Shown here piece after piece: positions 1-5,087 of a DNA stretch of 5,087 nt (its first letter is position 1; every line of letters starts with the position of its first letter). A model generated the notes under the pieces. It was not told the origin of the DNA. It saw only the letters and a program-made list of their open reading frames with translations, and made no database searches. Source of the stretch: Prosthecobacter sp. (lineage in GTDB: Bacteria > Verrucomicrobiota > Verrucomicrobiia > Verrucomicrobiales > Verrucomicrobiaceae); assembly GCA_020216965.1 (NCBI GenBank), contig JAIWOJ010000215.1, forward strand, positions 1 through 5,087. Reading direction: 5' to 3'. The position numbers and the translations under genes were made by a program.

Positions 1-156
1 GGAGGCTACCTCCAGTGTCCGGGAGGTGGCTCCACGCAGGATGACCCCGTCTTTGAACCACTGGTATTCCAGCTCAGGCCCCGTCGCCGTGACGGACATG
101 CGGCATGGGCGGCCCTCCACCACTGTGGAGCTGACCGGCTGCGCCGTGATGCGTGG
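1..156 (-). other. Ig-like domain of the repeat protein (partial, runs off window)
   Basis: From about residue 782 the protein reads PRITAQPVSSTVVEG, then SVTATG, YQWFKDG and GATSRTLEV. This is the usual first half of a bacterial Ig-like domain: a beta strand with xQPxSxTVxxG, the core Trp in YQW, and the following turn. The distal DAGxYxV-type strand is not reached before the window ends. It resembles the second Ig-like domain of gene A. Confidence 0.75.
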
Positions 157-2499
157 GGCGCTGGGGACAGGTGGGCGCCCCTCAAGTGTACAGCGGAAGC
201 CCTGACGCAGGCTGTTCGTCGCCGGTGCATTGCTGCCGATGGCCAGGGTGTAAAAACCTGCGGGAAGTGTCCAGGAGCGCGTGAGGGTGGGCTCCGTGCT
301 ATTGTCCACATGGTCCAGGTAAGTTAGATCCTCTGCCCAAGCCACATTGCCGCGATTGTTGTAGGTATGGTCGTCGCTGCCATCATTGTCCCAGCCGCGC
401 CAGAGCGTCAGGCTGGGAAACATGCTGCTGGTGTCCGCCTTGCGGTCCGGATTTTGAGGGCTGGGCCAGGGCACATTGGCATCGCGCGCCAGGGTGAGAT
501 CGATGGTCATGGTCACCGGGAGAAAGAGGGCCACCCAGCGGGAAGTGTGCGTCCAGCCCACGGGTGGTTCACCTGCACTGGCGTCAAAGAGGGCATTGTC
601 TTCCCAGCTCCACGCGCCCACATGGTCGCTAAACGTGCGGGTCAGACCGCTGGGGCGGGCGACGATGACCTGGCTGTAGCCGATTCCGCCCGTGGAGGGC
701 GCATCCTGGGGATAGGTATTCGGCACTGGATCGCCGTGAGTATCGCCAGGCAGGGCGCGGCGCACATCATAGGTGAGCCGGAAGCCCTGACGGTTGGGGT
801 TGGTGGCCGGGGCATTGCTACCCAGGGCCAAGGTGTAGTCCCCCGGCGGCAGCCGCCAGGTGCGTGCGATCACGGTCTGGGTGCTATTGTCAATGTGGTC
901 CAGGTAGGCCAAATCGGGTGCCCAGGCCACGCGGCCACGGTTGTTGTAGGTGTGGCTATCGCTGCCGGAATTCTGCCAACCGCGCCAGAGCGTCAGGCTG
1001 GGAAACATGCTGCTGGTGTCTGCGAGGCGATCGGGGTTGCTGCCGCTCGGCCAGGGCACATTGGCATCACGCGCCATGGTGACGGTGAAAAAGGCGGTGT
1101 CTTCCAGGCGGACGGCCAACCACTTCGAGGTGTGCGTCCAGCCCACAGGCTGGGTGCCCTGGCCGGGATTGCCAAAGAGAGCGTTGTCCTCCCAACTCCA
1201 GGCACCGACGTGCTCAGAGAAGCTACCGTTGTCACCACTGCCAGCAATGACCGTGCGGGCGTATCCCACCCCGCCGGTGGCAGCCGCGCCTTCAGGATAG
1301 GTATTGGGCACGGGGTCCAGCGCTCCGGCGCGGGTGGCAGCAAAGGTCACCCTGAAGCCCTGACGGTTGTTGTTATTGGCCGGGGCATTGCTGCCGAGGG
1401 CCAGGGTGTAATCCCCCGCAGGCAGCAAGTAGGTGCGGGTGATGGTGGTCTGCGTGCTGTTGTCCAGATGGTCGCGATAGGTCAGACCAGAGGCCCAACT
1501 CACATTGCCACGATTGTTGTAGGTGTGGCTATCGGTGCCGGTATTGTGCCAGCCGTTCCAAATCGTGAAACTGGGGAACATGCTGCTGGTGTCCGCCAGG
1601 CGGTCTGGGGCCTGCGCACTCGGCCAGGGCACGGTGGCATCCCGTTCCATCGTCAGGGTGAAAAAGGCAGACCGGGTGAGCCGCAGCGCCACCCAGCGGG
1701 AGGTATGCGTCCAGCCCACGGGCTCCGTGCCCTGGCCGGGATTGCCAAAGAGGGCGTTGTCCTCCCAGCTCCAGGCTCCGACGTGGTTGGAAAAGGTGCC
1801 CGTGTCCGTGCCATCCGTCACGATGGTATGGGCATAGCCGACACCGCCTGCGAACAGATCCACCGGCAACTGTGTGGCGGTGGTCAGGGTGCATTTGAAG
1901 CCCTGGCGGTTCGTGTTGTTGGCCGGGGCATTGCTGCCTAGGGCCAGCGTGTAGAGCCCAGCGGGCAACAGGTAGGTGCGGGTGACGGTCGTCTCCGTGC
2001 TGTTGTCCAAGTGGTCACGATAAGTGAGGCTAGGGGCCCAGCTCACATTGCCACGATTGTTGTAGGTATGGCTGTCTGTGCCCTCCTGCTGCCAGCCGTC
2101 CCAGAGGGTGAAGCTGGGAAACATGCTGCTGGTGTCAGCCAGGCGGTTTGGATCCGTGCCACTAGGCCAGGGCACGGTGGCGTCCCGCTCCAGCTTCACG
2201 GTAAGGAGCACGGGCTTTTGCAGGCTCAGTGCCACCCAGCGGGAGGTATGCGTCCAGCCCACGGGCTCCGTGCCTTGGCCGGGGTTGCCAAAGAGGGAAT
2301 TGTCCTCCCAACTCCAGGCTCCGACGTGGTTGGAAAAGATGGCCTCATCGCCACCGGCCCCCATGTGGACGGTGTAGGAATACCCGATCCCACCTGGCTG
2401 GGGATCGGTGGGACTGAGGGTGGCCGCTCGGGCCGCGAGGGGTGACAGGAACGCCGTCAGCGCGAGCAGGGCTGTGGCAGCGTGGTTCAGGGATTTCAT
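1..2499 (-). CDS. Secreted tandem-repeat protein: signal peptide, four ~170-aa repeats, Ig-like domain (3' end outside window)
   Basis: This frame is open for 833 codons from the ATG at 2497-2499 to the window edge, with no stop, so the C-terminus is missing. The start is chosen because a typical Sec signal peptide follows at once: MKSLNH, a hydrophobic core (ATALLALTAFL), then an ARA|AT cleavage site near residue 25. Four copies of one domain follow at residues 36-206, 218-387, 409-578 and 604-773. They are separated by linkers of 11, 21 and 25 residues, two of which share DPVPNTYP. From about residue 782 an Ig-like domain begins (SVTATG, then YQWFKDG). The repeats are predicted to be beta-rich and to act outside the cytoplasm. 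Blocks such as HVGAWSWEDN and PVGWTHTS are invariant in all four. Cysteines are almost absent (one each in copies 1 and 4, one in the Ig domain), so disulfides are unlikely. I do not recognise a named family or an active site; a role in surface adhesion or ligand binding is only inference. The gene lies 67 bases after gene A on the same strand and may be co-transcribed with it. Confidence 0.9.
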   Translation of the reverse strand, partial: MKSLNHAATALLALTAFLSPLAARAATLSPTDPQPGGIGYSYTVHMGAGGDEAIFSNHVGAWSWEDNSLFGNPGQGTEPVGWTHTSRWVALSLQKPVLLTVKLERDATVPWPSGTDPNRLADTSSMFPSFTLWDGWQQEGTDSHTYNNRGNVSWAPSLTYRDHLDNSTETTVTRTYLLPAGLYTLALGSNAPANNTNRQGFKCTLTTATQLPVDLFAGGVGYAHTIVTDGTDTGTFSNHVGAWSWEDNALFGNPGQGTEPVGWTHTSRWVALRLTRSAFFTLTMERDATVPWPSAQAPDRLADTSSMFPSFTIWNGWHNTGTDSHTYNNRGNVSWASGLTYRDHLDNSTQTTITRTYLLPAGDYTLALGSNAPANNNNRQGFRVTFAATRAGALDPVPNTYPEGAAATGGVGYARTVIAGSGDNGSFSEHVGAWSWEDNALFGNPGQGTQPVGWTHTSKWLAVRLEDTAFFTVTMARDANVPWPSGSNPDRLADTSSMFPSLTLWRGWQNSGSDSHTYNNRGRVAWAPDLAYLDHIDNSTQTVIARTWRLPPGDYTLALGSNAPATNPNRQGFRLTYDVRRALPGDTHGDPVPNTYPQDAPSTGGIGYSQVIVARPSGLTRTFSDHVGAWSWEDNALFDASAGEPPVGWTHTSRWVALFLPVTMTIDLTLARDANVPWPSPQNPDRKADTSSMFPSLTLWRGWDNDGSDDHTYNNRGNVAWAEDLTYLDHVDNSTEPTLTRSWTLPAGFYTLAIGSNAPATNSLRQGFRCTLEGRPPVPSAPRITAQPVSSTVVEGRPCRMSVTATGPELEYQWFKDGVILRGATSRTLEVAS
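181..690 (-). repeat. Tandem protein repeat, copy 4 (170 aa, most divergent)
   Basis: Residues 604-773, from GGIGYSQV to FRCTLE. The invariant blocks HVGAWSWEDN, PVGWTHTSRW, ADTSSMFPS, HTYNNRG and GSNAPA are kept. The loop after DNALF is DASAGEP, replacing GNPGQGTEP and one residue shorter, and RLADTSS becomes RKADTSS. It is the last copy in the window and is followed directly by a proline-rich linker (GRPPVPSAP) into an Ig-like domain. Confidence 0.9.
766..1275 (-). repeat. Tandem protein repeat, copy 3 (170 aa)
   Basis: Residues 409-578, from GGVGYART to FRLTYD. It carries HVGAWSWEDNALFGNPGQGT, PVGWTHTSKW, RDANVPWPS, SLTLWRGW, SHTYNNRGRVAWA and YLDHIDNST. It groups with copy 4 in RDANVPWPS, SLTLWRGW, VAWA, YLDH and NAPATN. 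The 21-residue linker before it contains DPVPNTYP, and the linker after it contains the same octamer. Confidence 0.9.
1339..1848 (-). repeat. Tandem protein repeat, copy 2 (170 aa)
   Basis: Residues 218-387, from GGVGYAHT to FRVTFA. It keeps every conserved block of the unit. It pairs with copy 1 in RDATVPWPS, SFT, YRDHLDNST, TRTYLLPAG and ANN. It pairs with copy 3 in the AFFT segment and in DNALFGNPGQGT. The linker before it is only 11 residues (TATQLPVDLFA). Confidence 0.9.
1882..2394 (-). repeat. Tandem protein repeat, copy 1 (171 aa)
   Basis: Residues 36-206 of the repeat protein, from GGIGYS to FKCTLT. The copy contains FSNHVGAWSWEDNSLFG, PVGWTHTSRW, RDATVPWPS, ADTSSMFPSFTLW, SHTYNNRGNVSW, YRDHLDNST, LLPAGLYTLALGSNAPA and NRQGF. 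From FSNH onward it is about 80% identical to copy 2 by hand count (roughly 122 of 152 positions). It is one residue longer than the other copies because of an insertion between GGIGY and FSNH. Confidence 0.9.
2425..2499 (-). other. Sec-type signal peptide of the repeat protein
   Basis: Residues 1-25 have a short basic start (K2, then H6), a hydrophobic core rich in Ala and Leu, and an A-R-A motif at residues 23-25 matching the small-x-small rule for signal peptidase I. No cysteine follows the cleavage region, so this is not a lipoprotein signal. The mature protein would begin ATLSPTDPQPGG and enter repeat 1 after about ten residues. Confidence 0.85.
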
Positions 2500-2566
2500 G
2501 TGCTGTGTTTTCGGGGTCTGGGTGGGTTGAGGTTCAGCCAGTGGAAAGGGGTGGGTTTTGCCGCCA
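2500..2566 (-). promoter_or_regulatory. Intergenic gap / leader of the repeat protein, no Shine-Dalgarno
   Basis: The 67 bases between the two genes read, on the coding strand, as a C-rich leader ending GAAAACACAGCAC before the ATG. No AGGAGG-like ribosome binding site is visible, and I see no convincing -35/-10 pair. A 9-base direct repeat (gggtgggtt on the plus strand) lies at 2520-2528 and 2549-2557. The shortness of the gap and the lack of a promoter favour read-through from gene A, but this is inference. Confidence 0.4.
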
Positions 2567-2580
2567 TCAGGGCTGGCGGC
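2560..2580 (-). terminator. Perfect 7-bp stem-loop across the stop codon of gene A
   Basis: On the coding strand GCCGCCA is followed by a 7-base loop (GCCCTGA) and then TGGCGGC, a perfect all-Watson-Crick stem that is mostly G-C. The TGA stop of gene A is the last three bases of the loop. The downstream sequence is AAAACCCACCCC, with no T-tract, so it is not a canonical intrinsic terminator. It may attenuate transcription, protect a 3' end, or be incidental in GC-rich DNA. Confidence 0.35.
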
Positions 2581-5087
2581 TGAGCTCGACGCGGCCGGAA
2601 AGCTGCCGCGTATTCGTGACACGCGGCGTGCCCGCGTAAGGCATCTCTGCCAAATTGAAGAAGCCATAGCCGCGCTGACCGCTGCCATCATCGACGATCA
2701 TGCCGGTGAAATTTGTAAGCCGGGGCAGATCTCTGGCGGGATTCAGGCTGGTATCGCTATCCACCAAACGGAAGCTGCCGCGGAAGACGCCCGTCACCCC
2801 AGGGGTAAAGACCGTGCCGCTGCCAGGGGTGATGGTGATTTTGACCTCACCAGGGTTTGGGCTGATGGCCGGGATGCGCGCGGGATTGCCGCCCTGCACC
2901 TCAAAGGCCGCGAGGTCCAGCCGCGTCTCCGGGCTAGGCGCGCCGCCTTCACGGAAGATCAGCCGCGCATTGCCCAGGCCAGAGGGCAGCCCGAGTGCCC
3001 GAGAGTTGGAGGCCGGGATGATGTAGCGCCTGCCCAGGGCTTCTAGCATCAGGGGGCCGAAGCCGCCCTTGTAGCTACGCGTGGTCGAAGTGGCAGCTTG
3101 GGGGCGCTTGAACCAGCTCAACGCGGAACGGCCTAGGGAAAAGCTATCCGCACTATCGATCTGGAGCGTGCCCAGCACAGAACCCGTATTGCCATACAGC
3201 ATGGTGAAAACGGGCAGCCGCCCGCCCTGGCGCAGAGGGCCAGAAAGCGGCACTGCGGCACTGCCATCTGCCAGCCAGAGCACCCCAGAAACGGTGCCTG
3301 TGGGCGCGACCTTCAGAGCAGCCACGCTGTGCCCCTGAGGGTTCGCAGCCTCGGCGCGGTCCGTATCGGAGAGGCGCAGCGCCATCGTGTAATTGCCCGC
3401 ATAAGGTGCTGGCGCAGCCTCTGGAAGCTGCGCCGTGATGGGCACAGTCACGCTCAGCCTATCAGGCGGTGCAGCCAGGTCCGGGATGGTCGTTTCCAGC
3501 TCTCCCGTGAGGGATCGGCTGGCACGCTCCAGGGTGAAGGTGAGCTTCACCGCCGCCAGGGGCGAACGGCGGTTGAGCGTGACCGTGCCGGTGGGGTCGG
3601 CATCCGGCAGCACGCTCAGTTTGCCAGTGAATGGAAGCGAAGTCGTGCCCAGCAGCAAGGTGCCGCTAAAGGCACCGAGGCTCGTGGTCGTCAACGTCAA
3701 GCGCCCGCCAAGATTGCCATTCACCTCCGTGGAAGGATGGCGTGGGATCACCCCCTGGTAAGTGCCGAGAGCTGAGGTGGGGAAAGGCAAAACCACCACA
3801 TTTTTCAGCCAAGGAAAACCTGTGCCGTTCGCGTTGGTGGCGCGCACACTGACCGCATACCCAGGGGCTGCGCGCGCAGTCGTCGGGCGTCCTGTGACGA
3901 TGCCCGTCTGGGGATTCAGCGTCAGCCCCGGTGGCAGCCCCGTGGCGGAATAGCGGGTGGGGCTGTTGCTCGCGCTGATTTGTCCCCGGTAGTCCTGGCC
4001 GACGATGGCATTTGGCAGGTCAGGCGGGTTCATCACAGGCCAGGGCAAGACGGTAAGGATAGCGCCGTTGCTGGTGATGCTGGCCGTCGTGTTATACACG
4101 CGCACAGTGTAAGTGCCCTCCGTGAGCGGTGAAGCGGCTAGCACCGTGTAACTGGGGCGGGTGGCCCCAGCGATGGGCGTGCCATTGCGCCGCCATTCGT
4201 AACGCAGACCCGTGCCTGTGGCGGTGACGCTGAAGGTCGGGTTAGCCCCCTGCTTCACCGTCACAGAGGCCGGGTGCCGCGTGATCGTCGGCGCTGGCAT
4301 CACGACCACAGCCGCAGCGTGACTCGTGACGCTACCGTAGCTGTTTGTGATGACCACCGTGTAGCTGCCTGCGTCTTGGGGCGTGATGGCTGGCAGAGTC
4401 AGTTCGGGCGAGTTTATGCCCACATTCACCGTGCCACGCCGCCACTGGTAGGCTAGGCCGATGCCATCCGCCACGACACGCAGGCGCACCTCCGTACCAG
4501 GCAGCACCGTGACACTGAGAGGCTGACGGCGGATGATCGCACGCCCATTCACCAAGCCTGGATTCGGGTCATCCCGGTCTAGAAAACCATCCTCATCCTC
4601 ATCGCCGCCTAAGCGGTCGCCCGCCCCCGGCGGCACGCCCATAAAGGCCAGCCAATCCCCATCGCCCAGTGCAGCGAGCAGATTGGCCCGGCTGATGATG
4701 CCCTGGCTAGCGCGATCCCAGCGATAGCCGGTCTGCGTGCCGCGCACCCAACGCAAAGCCCGCATTTCCCCGCCGATACGTCCACGCGCCACTAGGTCTG
4801 CATCACGATTGCCTGCCTGGTCCACCACGGTCTCCCCCTCCAGCAACGCCAGATCAGCCAACACCGCCGACTGCGCGCGGTTGGCAGCGGTGACGAGGCG
4901 CGTCCAGCCCACAGCCGGTGCGGTGCCGGTGTCAAAGCTACGCATGAAGGCAGACACGTCCGCGAACTCCTCTGGCGTCTCCAGCAGGTCCAACACATAA
5001 GGATGCACGATCGGCAGTTGGAAGCCGACACCGTCATGCAGCAGGCCAAAGCCACTGAGAGATTGCGCCCCTGGTCTGCCATCATAG
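2567..5087 (-). CDS. Large modular exported protein: calcium linker, Ig-like domains, verrucomicrobial-type beta C-terminus (5' end outside window)
   Basis: The frame is open from the right edge to a TGA at 2567-2569, giving at least 839 residues. The codons before the GTG at 5008 also look coding (SGFGLLHDG), so that GTG is probably not the true start and the N-terminus lies outside the window. Counting from the first complete codon (5084-5086), residues 1-154 end an N-terminal domain with LHDG, PEEFADVSAFMRSFDTGTAP and a region from DLALLEGE to DRASQGII. A calcium-type motif follows at 162-173, Ig-like domains at about 184-262 and 265-347, a He_PIG-like domain at about 348-435, and glycine-rich beta modules from 438 to the end. 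The missing N-terminus could be a beta-propeller or enzyme domain, judging from similar protein layouts I recall; nothing here proves it. No membrane anchor or sorting signal is seen at the C-terminus (SGRVELSRQP). The likely location is outside the cytoplasm; the substrate or partner is unknown. Confidence 0.9.
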   Translation of the reverse strand, partial: YDGRPGAQSLSGFGLLHDGVGFQLPIVHPYVLDLLETPEEFADVSAFMRSFDTGTAPAVGWTRLVTAANRAQSAVLADLALLEGETVVDQAGNRDADLVARGRIGGEMRALRWVRGTQTGYRWDRASQGIISRANLLAALGDGDWLAFMGVPPGAGDRLGGDEDEDGFLDRDDPNPGLVNGRAIIRRQPLSVTVLPGTEVRLRVVADGIGLAYQWRRGTVNVGINSPELTLPAITPQDAGSYTVVITNSYGSVTSHAAAVVVMPAPTITRHPASVTVKQGANPTFSVTATGTGLRYEWRRNGTPIAGATRPSYTVLAASPLTEGTYTVRVYNTTASITSNGAILTVLPWPVMNPPDLPNAIVGQDYRGQISASNSPTRYSATGLPPGLTLNPQTGIVTGRPTTARAAPGYAVSVRATNANGTGFPWLKNVVVLPFPTSALGTYQGVIPRHPSTEVNGNLGGRLTLTTTSLGAFSGTLLLGTTSLPFTGKLSVLPDADPTGTVTLNRRSPLAAVKLTFTLERASRSLTGELETTIPDLAAPPDRLSVTVPITAQLPEAAPAPYAGNYTMALRLSDTDRAEAANPQGHSVAALKVAPTGTVSGVLWLADGSAAVPLSGPLRQGGRLPVFTMLYGNTGSVLGTLQIDSADSFSLGRSALSWFKRPQAATSTTRSYKGGFGPLMLEALGRRYIIPASNSRALGLPSGLGNARLIFREGGAPSPETRLDLAAFEVQGGNPARIPAISPNPGEVKITITPGSGTVFTPGVTGVFRGSFRLVDSDTSLNPARDLPRLTNFTGMIVDDGSGQRGYGFFNLAEMPYAGTPRVTNTRQLSGRVELSRQP
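2570..3775 (-). other. C-terminal region of repeated glycine-rich beta modules (gene A)
   Basis: Residues 438 to 839 hold three segments with a similar rhythm. They begin near GTYQGVIPRHP (about 441), AGNYTMALRLSDTD (about 563) and GVFRGSFRLVDSD (about 766), and show recurring G-x-x-SG-x-L and LxGxL turns. Between the second and third lies a segment with SWFKRPQ, YKGGFGPLMLEALG, RRYIIPASNS and NARLIFREGG. The end is TGMIVDDGSGQRGYGFFNLAEMP followed by QLSGRVELSRQP. I associate this arrangement with the C-termini of very large exported proteins of Verrucomicrobiota; its function is not known to me. Confidence 0.65.
3782..4045 (-). other. Putative-Ig (He_PIG-like, cadherin-like) domain of gene A
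   Basis: Residues about 348-435 contain AIVGQDYRGQISASN, YSATGLPPGLTLNPQTGIV and TGRPTTARAAPGYAVSVRATNANG. The GLPxGLxLxxxTGxxxGxP signature is the hallmark of the He_PIG group of bacterial Ig-fold domains, which are usually structural spacers in exported proteins. Confidence 0.8.
4046..4294 (-). other. Ig-like domain 2 of gene A
   Basis: Residues about 265-347 begin APTITRHPASVTVKQG, continue with FSVTATGTGLRYEWRRNG (core Trp at 298) and IAGATRPSYTV, and close with EGTYTVRVYNTTASITSNG and ILTVL. It follows domain 1 with almost no linker, giving a rigid two-domain stalk. Of the two, it is the closer match to the Ig-like domain that starts at the left edge of the window. Confidence 0.85.
4301..4537 (-). 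other. Ig-like domain 1 of gene A
   Basis: Residues about 184-262 run from IIRRQPLSVTVLPGTEV, through YQWRRGTVNVG (core Trp at 215) and LTLPAITPQDAGSYTVVITN (Tyr at 242), to GSVTSHAAAVVV. The DAGxYxVxxxNxxGxxxS pattern is typical of I-set-like Ig domains in bacterial surface proteins. The cysteine pair of animal Ig domains is absent, as is usual in bacterial versions. Confidence 0.85.
4568..4603 (-). other. Calcium-binding DxDxDG-type linker (thrombospondin type 3 / EF-hand-like loop)
   Basis: Residues 162-173 read DEDEDGFLDRDD, matching the DxDxDGxxDxxD pattern of calcium-binding loops in thrombospondin type 3-like repeats and dockerin/EF-hand-like loops of secreted proteins. PNPG follows. 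Its place between the N-terminal domain and the first Ig-like domain suits a calcium-stiffened spacer. Only one loop is present, so calcium affinity may be modest. Confidence 0.7.
4625..5087 (-). other. C-terminal part of an unidentified N-terminal domain of gene A
   Basis: The first 154 in-window residues start YDGRPGAQSLSGFGLLHDG and continue with FADVSAFMRSFDTGTAPAVG, then a charged helical stretch and DLVARGRIGGEMRALRW. I recall a comparable GFGxxHDG ... LxAFxxxFDTxTAPAVG arrangement near the end of large exported proteins in planctomycetes, verrucomicrobia and myxobacteria, after propeller or cytochrome-like domains, but I cannot name a family with confidence. No CxxCH haem motif is present in this part. 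Confidence 0.5.

Noticed and set aside
993..1894. Shorter minus-strand open frames at 993-1343 and 1529-1894
   Set aside because: Both lie inside gene B in another frame, have no domain-like content and are explained by the GC-rich composition.
367..1941. A plus-strand open frame of 524 codons with internal repeats
   Set aside because: It is codon-for-codon antisense to the repeat protein. It stays open because the minus-strand gene rarely uses the codons that read as stops in the antisense direction, and its repeats mirror those of gene B. The minus-strand product has a signal peptide and recognisable folds; the plus-strand one has neither.
181..2394. CRISPR-like or mobile-element direct repeats
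   Set aside because: The repeats are about 540-590 bases apart, lie within one continuous reading frame and vary at codon-compatible positions. They are protein-coding tandem domains; no transposase or terminal inverted repeats are seen.
2558..3046. Plus-strand open frame of 162 codons opposite the end of gene A
   Set aside because: It is antisense to the well-supported C-terminus of gene A. The product is low-complexity Arg/Ala-rich sequence with no recognisable motif.
5006..5008. GTG as the true start of gene A
   Set aside because: The frame remains open upstream to the window edge with plausible protein sequence (SGFGLLHDG). No signal peptide follows the GTG although the protein looks exported, so the start is most likely outside the window.
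4792..5085. Minus-strand frame of 97 codons starting near the right edge
   Set aside because: It overlaps gene A in a different frame and its Cys/Trp/Arg-rich product is typical of out-of-frame translation. Gene A's own frame is open through the same bases with meaningful sequence.

Overview
The window is GC-rich and encodes everything on the minus strand: two large secreted, modular, all-beta proteins, both cut by the window edges. The best guess for the source is a member of the Verrucomicrobiota. The C-terminal half of the upstream protein has a glycine-rich beta architecture, with phrases such as GYGFFNLAEMP and YIIPASNSRALGLP, that I associate with large exported proteins of Prosthecobacter/Verrucomicrobium-type bacteria. 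This is recognition from memory and was not checked by a search.

Layout, in the direction of transcription (right to left). Gene A (5087 down to 2567) enters from beyond the right edge. In order it shows the end of an N-terminal domain, a calcium-binding DxDxDG-type linker, two Ig-like domains, a putative-Ig (He_PIG-like) domain and a C-terminal region of about 400 residues made of repeated beta modules. A 67-base gap follows (2500-2566). A perfect 7-bp stem spans the gene A stop codon, and I see no Shine-Dalgarno sequence before the next gene. Gene B (2499 down to 1) starts with a clear signal peptide. It then has four tandem copies of a domain of about 170 residues and the beginning of an Ig-like domain, and runs off the left edge without a stop codon.

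The gene B reading frame is open from the ATG at 2499 to base 1. I translated it codon by codon and found no stop. The 170-residue repeat unit carries very strongly conserved blocks (HVGAWSWEDN, PVGWTHTS, ADTSSMFPS, HTYNNRG, GSNAPA). I cannot assign it to a named family.

The two genes are co-directional, close together and share a similar Ig-like module. They could be co-expressed exported or cell-surface proteins involved in adhesion or polymer binding, but no catalytic motif or pathway neighbour supports a specific function. I found no RNA genes, mobile elements, CRISPR arrays or plausible plus-strand genes. The repeat protein is the most noteworthy element; nothing in the window demonstrates a new multi-gene system.
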